Positions 7,894 to 13,766 of a stretch of 20,420 nucleotides of DNA are shown here, piece after piece (the first letter of the stretch is position 1; each line of letters opens with the position of its first letter). Origin of the DNA: an uncultured Marmoricola sp. (GTDB lineage: Bacteria > Actinomycetota > Actinomycetes > Propionibacteriales > Nocardioidaceae); NCBI RefSeq assembly GCF_943913695.1, contig NZ_CALTZE010000071.1:1-20420 (forward strand), given 5' to 3'. A program made the position numbers and the translations under genes. The notes below the pieces were generated by a model. That model did not search any database. It had not been told where the DNA came from and saw nothing but the letters and a program-made list of their open reading frames with translations.

Positions 7894-8538
7894 ATGTTCA
7901 ACAAGAGCCGCAAGGACAAGATCGTCGAGCAGGCGCAGGAGCTGGCGCAGGACCTCTCCGACGCGCTGGCCCCGCACGTCGAGCGGGCGCGCGAGGAGCT
8001 CGGCTCCGCCCGCGAGGAGATCGCCCCCAAGCTGGCCGAGGCGCGCGAGGCCCTCGCCCCCAAGGTGGCCGAGCTGCGCGAGCAGTTCGACAAGGAGGTC
8101 GCCCCGCGGCTGGAGAGCACCCGCGACCAGGTCGCCGCGACTGCGAGCCAGACCCTGACCAGCGCGCGCGAGCAGGCCGGCGTACTCGCCGCCGAGGCCG
8201 AGCGCCGTGGCTCGCTCGCGACGGCCGCGCTCAAGGGCGAGGACGTGCAGAAGTCGGGCAGCAAGAAGAAGAAGTTCCTCGTGATCGCCGCCCTCGCCGG
8301 CGTCGGCGCGCTGGTGGCGCGCAAGCTGGCCGGCGGCAACCAGGACAACTGGCAGTCGTCCTACACCCCGACGCCGGCTCCCGCCCCGACGCCCGCTCCC
8401 GCGCCCACGGCGGCCCCGACCGGCTCGCAGCCCGGTGAGTCGCTCGCCGACTCCGCGGAGGAGCCGCACCCCGTCACGACGCCGGAGGACCCGGCCGAGA
8501 CGGTGGTCGTGGACGAGGCGCAGAAGAAGACCGACTGA
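7894..8538 (+). CDS. Ala/Glu/Lys-rich amphipathic protein with a membrane segment and Pro/Ala/Thr tail
   Basis: A 214-residue protein with no recognised enzymatic domain. Residues 1-115 form a long charged amphipathic helix with 11-residue-like periodicity (repeated EEIAPKLAEAREALAPKVAEL type units), reminiscent of apolipoprotein or YtxH-like proteins. A lysine run (GSKKKK) leads into a single hydrophobic segment (FLVIAALAGVGALVA). After it come a Pro-Thr-Ala repeat (PTPAPAPTPAPAPT) and an acidic C-terminus. I start at ATG 7894 with GAGGAG at 7878-7883; the open frame upstream does not look coding. Its last 65 bp overlap, antisense, the 3' end of the acyltransferase gene. The function is unknown; association with the membrane or envelope is inferred. 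Confidence 0.8.
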   Translation: MFNKSRKDKIVEQAQELAQDLSDALAPHVERAREELGSAREEIAPKLAEAREALAPKVAELREQFDKEVAPRLESTRDQVAATASQTLTSAREQAGVLAAEAERRGSLATAALKGEDVQKSGSKKKKFLVIAALAGVGALVARKLAGGNQDNWQSSYTPTPAPAPTPAPAPTAAPTGSQPGESLADSAEEPHPVTTPEDPAETVVVDEAQKKTD

Positions 8539-9565
8539 GCCCGGGCGGCGGCAGGTCGACCGGGCGGTGCTCGGTGACCCAGTCGTCGATGTGGTCCCAC
8601 CAGCCGTAGAGCCAGTCGATCCGGGCCTCGCGCTCGGCGGGGATGTCCTCGCGCGGCACTCGCCACCAGGCCATCAGGATCTGCTTGTCCATCGGCAGCG
8701 CCCGCCACACGTCGCCGATCGTGAGCACGTGGTCGAGGCCGGTGTGCGCGACGAGCAGCACATCGGCCTCGGGGGCGTTGTCGAGCGCGGCGATCACCCC
8801 TCCGGGTCGGGGGGCGAGCACGTGGATCATCTCCTCGGCCCGCTCGGCCATCGCGTGCAGACCCAGCCTGTGGAGCCGGGCGATGGCCCGGTCACGGCGC
8901 TGCGGGGTGAAGTTGCCGCCCTCGGGGAAGATCACGAAGGCGTCGTCGGCGTCGAGGTCGCGCGCCAGCGCGCCGATCTGGGCCTCGACGTCGCGTCCCG
9001 GACCGGGGTTGGCGTCGATGAAGCGGCTCGGCACCCGGTGGAGCAGCACCCCGACGAAGGGGTCCCAGGCGATCATCTCCTTGAGCACGACCCGCGGCTC
9101 GCGGCCGAACCACTGCATCAGCGCATACATCAGCGTGAAGGAGTCACCGGGTCCCGCGTGGCGTGAGAAGACCAGCAGCGGCTCCCCGGGATAGGCGTCG
9201 GGGGTCGGGCCGACGGTGCGGATCTGCAGGCGGAGCACCCGCCGCGCCTCGCGGAAGAACACGCGCAGGTAGAGCTGGGCGATGTCGTAGTGCACGCGCT
9301 CGAAGAAGGGCCGCCGGAGGAAGAGCCCGAAGCCCGAGGCGATCCAGAGCCCGAAGAGCTCCACGAGCGCGACCGTCTCCAGGCTCAGGTGCACCACCAG
9401 CAGCCACAGCAGCCGCAGCGGGCGCAGCCAGCCGTCGGCGAAGGGCGAGAGCAGCGCGGCGCCGAGCAGCCACAGCGGCAGACCGAACCACATCAGCACG
9501 GTCAGCGCGATCACGGCCGGTGCCACCACCAGCCGCTGCAGCACCCAGGTCAGCCAGCGCGGCAC
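8474..9565 (-). CDS. Lysophospholipid acyltransferase family (PlsC-like) membrane protein
   Basis: A 363-residue protein with two N-terminal hydrophobic regions (about 10-40 and 50-82) followed by an acyltransferase domain. The catalytic HX4D motif is RHAGPGDS (His136, Asp141), and the substrate-binding motif is FPEGGNFTP (Phe213 to Pro). Proteins of this type transfer acyl groups from acyl-ACP or acyl-CoA to lysophospholipids or related acceptors; the acceptor here cannot be told. The C-terminal 20 residues are a Pro/Arg/Ser tail that overlaps the convergent upstream gene. The GTG start 9565 lies 3 bp after the patatin stop codon, making it the last gene of a tightly packed operon with a phospholipase. 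Confidence 0.88.
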   Translation of the reverse strand: MPRWLTWVLQRLVVAPAVIALTVLMWFGLPLWLLGAALLSPFADGWLRPLRLLWLLVVHLSLETVALVELFGLWIASGFGLFLRRPFFERVHYDIAQLYLRVFFREARRVLRLQIRTVGPTPDAYPGEPLLVFSRHAGPGDSFTLMYALMQWFGREPRVVLKEMIAWDPFVGVLLHRVPSRFIDANPGPGRDVEAQIGALARDLDADDAFVIFPEGGNFTPQRRDRAIARLHRLGLHAMAERAEEMIHVLAPRPGGVIAALDNAPEADVLLVAHTGLDHVLTIGDVWRALPMDKQILMAWWRVPREDIPAEREARIDWLYGWWDHIDDWVTEHRPVDLPPPGLSRSSSAPRPRPPSRPGPPAS

Positions 9566-9568
9566 GAC

Positions 9569-10390
9569 TCAGAGCCCGGTGTCGTCGAGGTAGGCCACAG
9601 CCAAGTCGTACGCCGTCTCGACGCGCGACGCCACCAGGCCGGCGTCGCGGTAGGCCAGTGGCGAGTCGTCGCGGGCGCTGCCACCGGCCGGGAGCACGTG
9701 CGCCTGCACGTGGTGGGGCAGCTCGGCCAGCTCGCGCACGAAGCGATGACGGCGGGCGATCTCGAAGGAGACCCGGGCGACCTCCCACGGTCGCCGCGGC
9801 ACCGTCAGCGGCCGGTCCAGACGCCCCACTTGCAGCACGAAGACCCGGGTGGCCCCGAGCTCGACGGCCTTGCCGAGCGGCACGGAGTTGACGATGCCGC
9901 CGTCGAGGAAGTGCTCGCCGTCGACCTCGGCCGGCGGCAGCAGCCCCGGTACGGCGGCACTGGCGAGCACCGCGGGCACGACCGGGCCGGTGGCGAACCA
10001 GTGCTCCGCCGAGCGCTCGATGCAGGCGGCCACGCAGCGGAACTCCACCGCCAGGTCGGCGAAGTCGACCTCGCCGAACTCGGCGACCAGCCGCTCGCGC
10101 AGCCCGTCGGGTGAGTGCAGGTGAGTGCCGGTGCGGACCGCGCGCCGCACCTGCCGCAAGGCGCCGTCGCCGTACACCGCGTCGCCCTCGGCGACCTCGC
10201 GCCACAGCTCGCGCAGCCGGGTGACGGCGTGCGGCGTCGGGTCGGCCGCCACGACCAGGCCGTTGAGCGCGCCGATCGAGGTGCCCAGCACCAGGTCGGG
10301 GGTGATCCCGCGCTCCAGCAGGGCGCGCAGCATGCCCACCTCGACCGCGCCGAGCAGCCCCCCGCCCCCCAGCACGAAGGCGGTGGTCAT
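9569..10390 (-). CDS. Patatin-like phospholipase (RssA-type)
   Basis: A 273-residue serine hydrolase of the patatin family. The oxyanion-hole motif GGGG is at 8-11, the nucleophile elbow GTSIG has Ser38, and DGG with the catalytic Asp163 completes the Ser-Asp dyad. Such enzymes release fatty acids from phospholipids or other acyl lipids. ATG 10390 overlaps the stop of the DUF3817 gene (ATGA), which decides the start over longer in-frame extensions. It is followed after 3 bp by an acyltransferase, so deacylation and reacylation activities are produced together. No signal peptide is visible. Confidence 0.9.
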   Translation of the reverse strand: MTTAFVLGGGGLLGAVEVGMLRALLERGITPDLVLGTSIGALNGLVVAADPTPHAVTRLRELWREVAEGDAVYGDGALRQVRRAVRTGTHLHSPDGLRERLVAEFGEVDFADLAVEFRCVAACIERSAEHWFATGPVVPAVLASAAVPGLLPPAEVDGEHFLDGGIVNSVPLGKAVELGATRVFVLQVGRLDRPLTVPRRPWEVARVSFEIARRHRFVRELAELPHHVQAHVLPAGGSARDDSPLAYRDAGLVASRVETAYDLAVAYLDDTGL

Positions 10391-10803
10391 GGCGTGGCGA
10401 CCTGCTCCTCGGCGTAGTCCTCCAGGACCCGGCGGCTGGCGCGGCGCTCGGCCCAGAAGCTCAGCAGCGGGACGGTGCCGCAGACCAGCGTGACGAGGGT
10501 GAAGCCCATCGGCCACGCGGCGCGACGGGAGAGCCAGAAGGCCATGAAGAGGAAGATCATGTAGAGCCAGCCGTGGGCGACCCCGAGGTATTCGGTGATG
10601 AGCTCGCCGAGGTGGTGCGGGGTGCTGCCGACGGTGACCCAGGCCGGGGTGGAGTCGAAGACGCCCCACATCGGGGTGCCGTCGAAGTTGGCCAGCGGCA
10701 CGCCGACCAGGCACAGCACCACGAGCAGCACGCCGACCACGTTGGCCATCACGCGGTAGCCGCGGTAGGGCGTGGCGATGTCGGGGGGAAGTCCGGTGCT
10801 CAC
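10387..10803 (-). CDS. DUF3817 family membrane protein
   Basis: A 138-residue membrane protein of the DUF3817 family, with no known function. Three hydrophobic segments are visible: VMANVVGVLLVVLCLVGVPL, the HGWLYMIFLFMAFWL segment with the family His-Gly motif, and MGFTLVTLVCGTVPLLSFWAE. The family core pattern with E(Y)LGVAHGWLYM and a closing PLLSFWAERR is present. GTG 10803 overlaps the SURF1 stop (GTGA), and its own stop overlaps the patatin start, so it is translationally coupled on both sides. Confidence 0.88.
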   Translation of the reverse strand: MSTGLPPDIATPYRGYRVMANVVGVLLVVLCLVGVPLANFDGTPMWGVFDSTPAWVTVGSTPHHLGELITEYLGVAHGWLYMIFLFMAFWLSRRAAWPMGFTLVTLVCGTVPLLSFWAERRASRRVLEDYAEEQVATP

Positions 10804-11576
10804 GACGGCGAACCTACCGGCTCGTCCTCGGGGGCGGTCGCGGCCTCGGAGAGCTCGCGCTCGGCCTCGAGTTGGTCACGGCACCAGCGCTGCCAGATGT
10901 AGATCGCGAAGAGCCCGAAGAGCCACCACTGGATCGCGTAGAGCAGGTTCTTGAGCGAGGTGACCGGCGAGATGTCGGGGATCTGCTCCGGGGTCACGGC
11001 CTGCAGCCCGCTCGTCGGCTCCTGCGCGACGACGAACCCGCTGTAGAGGTCGAGGTCGACGCGCTCGGTCAGGCTGGCCACCCGCATCTCGGGGATGACG
11101 TCGTCGGTGCGGTCGGTGTCGGGCAGGTTGGAGCCCTCCGAGGGCTGCAACCAGCCGCTGACCTCAACCGAGCCCTGCACGGGGGCGGCGTCGGGCTGCG
11201 CCGACCAGCCGCGCACCACCGGCATCGCGCTCGGCTCGCCCGCACCGTCGTCGGAGCCGTTGACCCGCACCGGCGTCATCACCCAGTAGCCGTCCTGGCC
11301 GTCGCGGCGCCGGTCGGCGACGTAGGTCGTGCTCTCGGGCAGCCACTCACCGGCGAGAGTGACCGGCTGCCCGACGTAGGCGCCGGGGAAGGCGTCGGAG
11401 CCCGACATCACCTCGCCCAGCTCCCGCGGCGCCGCCTGGCTGAGGTCGCGCGCCTCGGCCTCCCGGCCGGCCTCCCACGCGGAGAGCTGCCAGAGGCCCA
11501 GCCAGATCGTCGCCGCGACCGCGGCGACCATCAGCAGGTGGGCGCCCAGGGCTCGGGGACGCAGCAGGACGGGCAC
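10800..11576 (-). CDS. SURF1 family cytochrome oxidase biogenesis protein
   Basis: A 258-residue protein with the SURF1 plan: an N-terminal span (LGAHLLMVAAVAATIWLGLWQL), a large extracytoplasmic domain containing GEWLPESTTYV, GYWVMTPVRV and VVRGW, and a C-terminal span (NLLYAIQWWLFGLFAIYIWQRW). SURF1 proteins assist assembly of haem-copper cytochrome c oxidase. I start at GTG 11576 (PVLLRPRALG), because a TACCCT -10 hexamer ends 6 nt before it, as expected for a leaderless transcript. An in-frame GTG at 11600 is possible but lacks a ribosome-binding site. The gene heads the operon with DUF3817, patatin and acyltransferase. Confidence 0.87.
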   Translation of the reverse strand: MPVLLRPRALGAHLLMVAAVAATIWLGLWQLSAWEAGREAEARDLSQAAPRELGEVMSGSDAFPGAYVGQPVTLAGEWLPESTTYVADRRRDGQDGYWVMTPVRVNGSDDGAGEPSAMPVVRGWSAQPDAAPVQGSVEVSGWLQPSEGSNLPDTDRTDDVIPEMRVASLTERVDLDLYSGFVVAQEPTSGLQAVTPEQIPDISPVTSLKNLLYAIQWWLFGLFAIYIWQRWCRDQLEAERELSEAATAPEDEPVGSPS

Positions 11577-11582
11577 CCCTCC

Positions 11583-11588
11583 AGGGTA
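11583..11588 (-). promoter_or_regulatory. -10 hexamer TACCCT for a leaderless SURF1 transcript
   Basis: On the minus strand TACCCT is followed by six bases and then GTG 11576. This spacing puts the transcription start on the first base of the start codon, as in actinobacterial leaderless genes. The adjacent GGAGGG abuts the GTG too closely to serve as a Shine-Dalgarno site. Confidence 0.4.
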
Positions 11589-11604
11589 CGAAGCCGCCAC
11601 AGGG

Positions 11605-11610
11605 TAGGGT
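11605..11610 (+). promoter_or_regulatory. -10 hexamer TAGGGT for the riboswitch-GDT1 transcript
   Basis: TAGGGT fits TAnnnT and lies 8 bp before the first base of riboswitch helix P1 (11619), which places the transcription start at about 11617. No convincing -35 hexamer is seen. Confidence 0.45.
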
Positions 11611-11618
11611 GGCCGGGC

Positions 11619-11722
11619 CGAGAGGGAGTAGTCCCCAACGGCCGCATCGACACACTGACCCAGCGCGACCGGGTCCGGTGCGGCAGGCCACCAGCACGAT
11701 CGTGTGGCGGACGAGACTTTCG
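11619..11722 (+). promoter_or_regulatory. yybP-ykoY type manganese riboswitch (aptamer)
   Basis: Helix P1 forms between CGAGAG (11619-11624) and CTTTCG (11717-11722). The two conserved blocks of the class lie at its inner ends: GGGAGTAG (11624-11631) and CGAGACTTT (11712-11720), corresponding to the GGGGAGUAG and AGACCUUU blocks of known Mn2+ aptamers. One arm has GCCGCATC (11641-11648) paired to GGTGCGGC (11677-11684) and GACCC (11657-11661) paired to GGGTC (11671-11675). A second arm has GCCAC (11687-11691) with GTGGC (11704-11708) and an inner self-complementary CACGATCGTG. The class binds Mn2+ and controls Mn exporters, including GDT1/UPF0016-type genes, and such a gene follows here. Confidence 0.85.
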
Positions 11723-11754
11723 ACCAGTAGTGCCGTTCCCTGATGCTCCACCGA

Positions 11755-11798
11755 ACGCACCTGGTCGAGGGTGCGTCCCGCAGCCGCGAGCCAGGTGC
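11755..11798 (+). promoter_or_regulatory. Candidate expression platform: two mutually exclusive hairpins before the GDT1 ribosome-binding site
   Basis: Hairpin A pairs ACGCACC (11755-11761) with GGTGCGT (11770-11776). Hairpin B pairs GCACCTGG (11757-11764) with CCAGGTGC (11791-11798). They share 11757-11761 and so cannot coexist. Hairpin B ends one base before the ribosome-binding site AGAGAGG (11799-11805), which is 8 nt from ATG 11814. The geometry suits a translation switch controlled by the upstream aptamer; this is inference from base pairing only. Confidence 0.5.
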
Positions 11799-11813
11799 AG
11801 AGAGGCCCGTCCC

Positions 11814-12404
11814 ATGTACGCCTTCCTGCTGTCCACCGCGGTGATCTTCGTCGCCGAGCTGGGCGACAAGTCACAGCTGATGGCGATGACCTTCGCCACC
11901 CGCTACCGCGCCCGCGACGTGCTGATCGGCATCACCGCCGCCACCGCGATCGTCCACCTCGCCTCCGTCGGCATCGGCTTCTGGATCGGCGACACCTTCT
12001 CCGAATACCAGGGACCCATCGCCATCGTCGCCGGCCTCGCCTTCCTCGGCTTCGCCGCCTGGACGCTGCGCGGCGACGAGCTGACCGAGGACGAGGCGAG
12101 CAAGGCCAAGAACGCCACCGGCGCCGCCATCCTCGCCGTCGGCACGGCCTTCTTCCTCGCCGAGCTCGGCGACAAGACGATGCTCGCCACCATCACCCTG
12201 GCCGTGCAGGAGGACTGGTTCGGCGTCTGGATCGGCTCCACGCTCGGCATGGTCGCCGCCGACGCCCTGGCCATCGCGCTGGGCGCCGTGCTCGGCAAGA
12301 AGCTGCCCGAGAAGACCATCAAGTACGGCGCCGCCGCCCTCTTCGCCCTCTTCGGCATCCTCCTGATCGCCGAGGGCGCCGGCCTCTTCACCTCCCCGAT
12401 CTGA
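11814..12404 (+). CDS. TMEM165/GDT1 (UPF0016) family cation transporter, probable Mn2+ exporter
   Basis: A 196-residue inner-membrane protein with six hydrophobic segments in two related halves. Each half carries the family signature E-x-G-D-K-S/T: AELGDKSQ (Glu15, Asp18) and AELGDKTM (Glu117, Asp120), with an acidic loop (DELTEDEASK) between halves. Members move Mn2+ or Ca2+ out of the cytoplasm, probably in exchange for protons. ATG 11814 has AGAGAGG 8 nt upstream; the open frame continues far upstream but crosses the riboswitch and SURF1, so it is not coding there. The manganese riboswitch in the leader supports Mn2+ as the substrate. The 29-bp hairpin array begins 13 bp after the stop. 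Confidence 0.92.
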   Translation: MYAFLLSTAVIFVAELGDKSQLMAMTFATRYRARDVLIGITAATAIVHLASVGIGFWIGDTFSEYQGPIAIVAGLAFLGFAAWTLRGDELTEDEASKAKNATGAAILAVGTAFFLAELGDKTMLATITLAVQEDWFGVWIGSTLGMVAADALAIALGAVLGKKLPEKTIKYGAAALFALFGILLIAEGAGLFTSPI

Positions 12405-12417
12405 TCGCAATCGGGCC

Positions 12418-12591
12418 GGTCGAGGAGGTCGCGCCGACCTCGGGCTGGTCGAGGAGGTCGCGCCGACCCCGGGTTGGTCGAGGAGGTCGCGCCGACCTCG
12501 GGCTGATCGAGGAGGTCCCGCCGACCTCGGGTTGGTCGAGGAGGTCGCGCCGACCTCGGGCTGGTCGAGGAGGTCGCGCCGACCTCGGGTT
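12418..12591. repeat. Six tandem 29-bp units, each a short hairpin
   Basis: Units start at 12418, 12447, 12476, 12505, 12534 and 12563, exactly 29 bp apart. Most contain the inverted repeat GAGGTCG-CGC-CGACCTC; the second and fourth have single changes in a stem. The period is not a multiple of three, and the units lie between the convergent GDT1 and GNAT genes, so they are not coding. The first 17 bp of the unit equal the start of the 35-nt palindromic element at 12592, suggesting the array arose from it. With no spacers, this is not a CRISPR array. Confidence 0.9.
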
Positions 12592-12686
12592 GGTCGAGGA
12601 GGTCGCGCAGCGACCGTCTCGAGACCCAGCGAGACGACAGACCGCCTCAGGCCTCGCAGCGCATCCACTGGTGGTCGATCCCGTCC
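12591..12686. repeat. 96-bp direct repeat, left copy (includes a duplicated GNAT gene 3' end)
   Basis: It matches 12741-12836 with only 3 differences (12617, 12628, 12658), exactly 150 bp apart. Positions 12647-12686 duplicate the last 13 codons or so and the stop of the GNAT gene; here they are an orphan fragment. Confidence 0.9.
12592..12626 (+). repeat. 35-nt palindromic repeat, copy 1
   Basis: The element begins GGTCGAGGAGGTCGC and ends GTCTCGAGACC. The inner stem GGTCGC-GCA-GCGACC is perfect and the ends pair with small bulges. Similar extragenic palindromes are, to my recollection, dispersed in Nocardioides and related genomes. It directly follows the tandem 29-bp array. Confidence 0.8.
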
Positions 12687-12688
12687 AG

Positions 12689-12723
12689 GGTCTCGAGACA
12701 GGCGCTGCGCGCCTTCCTCGACC
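12689..12723 (-). repeat. 35-nt palindromic repeat, copy 2 (inverted, diverged)
   Basis: Read on the plus strand it begins GGTCTCGAGACAGG and ends TTCCTCGACC, i.e. the reverse complement of copies 1 and 3 with a few changes. It lies between the two forward copies, giving an alternating forward-reverse-forward arrangement. Confidence 0.75.
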
Positions 12724-12740
12724 AACGGCGGCGCGGCGGC

Positions 12741-12836
12741 TGGTCGAGGAGGTCGCGCAGCGACCGCCTCGAGACCCGGCGAGACGACAGACCGCCTCAG
12801 GCCTCGCGGCGCATCCACTGGTGGTCGATCCCGTCC
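12741..12836. repeat. 96-bp direct repeat, right copy (contains the real GNAT 3' end)
   Basis: This partner of 12591-12686 carries palindromic copy 3 and the true C-terminal codons of the GNAT gene (12797-12836). The match ends abruptly at 12836 inside the gene, so this is the source copy. Confidence 0.9.
12742..12776 (+). repeat. 35-nt palindromic repeat, copy 3
   Basis: It differs from copy 1 at one position (12767 C for T). It lies just downstream of the GNAT stop codon (gene on the minus strand) and could act as a terminator or mRNA 3' end stabiliser for that gene. Confidence 0.8.
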
Positions 12837-13264
12837 TCGTCATAGACCTCACCGACGGGCCGAAACCCCAGGCTCGCGTACAACCCGACGAGGTGAGCCT
12901 GCCCGCCGAGCTCGACCGGCAGCCCGGGCCACTGCCGCTCGCAGGTCGCCAACGCGTGCCGCATCAGCTCGCGCGCCAACCCGCCCCCACGCACGCGAGG
13001 CGCGACCACGACCCGTCCGATCCGCGGCACCGAGTACGCCGCATCCGGCGGCAGCACCCGCGCGTACGCCGCCAGCCCACCGGCCTCGTCGCGAGCGGTG
13101 AGGTGACACACGCCGGGCCGCAGGTCGGCGCCGTCGGGGTCGGCGTACGCACACTCCTGCTCGACCACGAAGACCTCCGCGCGCAGCACGAGCACGTCGT
13201 ACAGGCTGGCGGCGTCGAGCTCGTCGGCCGCCACGTCGGCCCACACCAGGTCGGTCGGCTGCAT
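12797..13264 (-). CDS. ElaA-like GNAT family N-acetyltransferase
   Basis: A 155-residue single-domain acetyltransferase. The ElaA-type N-terminal motif LYDVLVLRAEVFVVEQ is followed by DLRPGVCHL, and the acetyl-CoA binding core is IGRVVVAPRVRGGGLARELM (R/Q-x-x-G-x-G/A region). LVGLYASLGFRPVGEVYDEDG closes the fold. The acceptor is unknown. ATG 13264 is the natural start by family length, although no strong ribosome-binding site is visible. The last 40 bp of the gene lie in a duplicated segment, with a second, orphan copy at 12647-12686. Confidence 0.9.
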   Translation of the reverse strand: MQPTDLVWADVAADELDAASLYDVLVLRAEVFVVEQECAYADPDGADLRPGVCHLTARDEAGGLAAYARVLPPDAAYSVPRIGRVVVAPRVRGGGLARELMRHALATCERQWPGLPVELGGQAHLVGLYASLGFRPVGEVYDEDGIDHQWMRREA

Positions 13265-13276
13265 GCGAGCAGCGTG

Positions 13277-13663
13277 TCAGACGTCCTTCGTCGCCGATCG
13301 CGCCCAGGCCACGAGCGCCGGCTGGCCGAGCAGACGCAGCGCGCGCTTGCGGTCGGTGTCGAGACCGAACCCGTCCTTGCCCTCGTGCCACTGCGCGATG
13401 TTGCCGGGGAAGATCGCGACGAAGAATGCCGCGGCGAGCTTGCCGACCCGCTCCCGCGCCGGCTGCCGCCACGTGACCAGCAGCGCCGAGCCCAACCCGA
13501 TCTCGACCACGCCCGAGCCGAGCACCACGAGGTCGTCGTCGACCGGCACCCACGAGGGCACCTGCGCCCGGAACTCCTCCCGTGCGAAGGTCAGGTGACT
13601 GGTGCCCGCGAAGACGAGCATCGAGCCGAGGCCGATCTGGGCGAGGTTGCGGAGGCGTGCCAT
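13277..13663 (-). CDS. DoxX-like small membrane protein
   Basis: A 128-residue membrane protein with the DoxX/DUF4870-like pattern: N-terminal span (LAQIGLGSMLVFAGTSHLTF), a second and third span (LGSGVVEIGLGSALLVTW; KLAAAFFVAIFPGNIAQW) and a C-terminal weakly hydrophobic region. The FAGTSHL...VP...W.P and E.GLG.ALL motifs fit the family. DoxX-like proteins are linked to quinone or thiol redox processes, but this subgroup is uncharacterised. ATG 13663 is preceded by a G-run. It is 12 bp upstream of the GNAT gene on the same strand, so the two are probably co-transcribed. Confidence 0.78.
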   Translation of the reverse strand: MARLRNLAQIGLGSMLVFAGTSHLTFAREEFRAQVPSWVPVDDDLVVLGSGVVEIGLGSALLVTWRQPARERVGKLAAAFFVAIFPGNIAQWHEGKDGFGLDTDRKRALRLLGQPALVAWARSATKDV

Positions 13664-13720
13664 GCGCCCCCAGTGCCCGCCCGGGCCGCGGCGTACTCAT
13701 CGGTCGGGTTGCCGCCAACC

Positions 13721-13749
13721 TTGACAAAAGCAGATGTTTGTCGATCGAT
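13721..13749 (+). promoter_or_regulatory. Possible promoter and operator for the histidine kinase gene
   Basis: A perfect -35 hexamer TTGACA is at 13721-13726; the expected -10 at about 13744 (ATCGAT) is poor. An inverted repeat GACAAA (13723-13728) / TTTGTC (13737-13742) overlaps the -35 region and could bind a regulator. This AT-richer patch stands out from the surrounding sequence. Confidence 0.35.
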
Positions 13750-13766
13750 GACCTCATGCTGGACAG

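Noticed and set aside
7218..8348. Upstream extension of the rhomboid frame on the minus strand
   Set aside because: It lies antisense to the 7894-8538 gene and across the cyclophilin gene in another frame; the GTGA overlap at 7214-7217 gives a natural start.
10872..11813. Long open frame upstream of and in frame with GDT1
   Set aside because: It runs antisense through SURF1 and then through the riboswitch; GDT1 family length and AGAGAGG support ATG 11814.
12418..12591. CRISPR array
   Set aside because: The 29-bp units are contiguous with no spacers, and there are no cas genes in the window.
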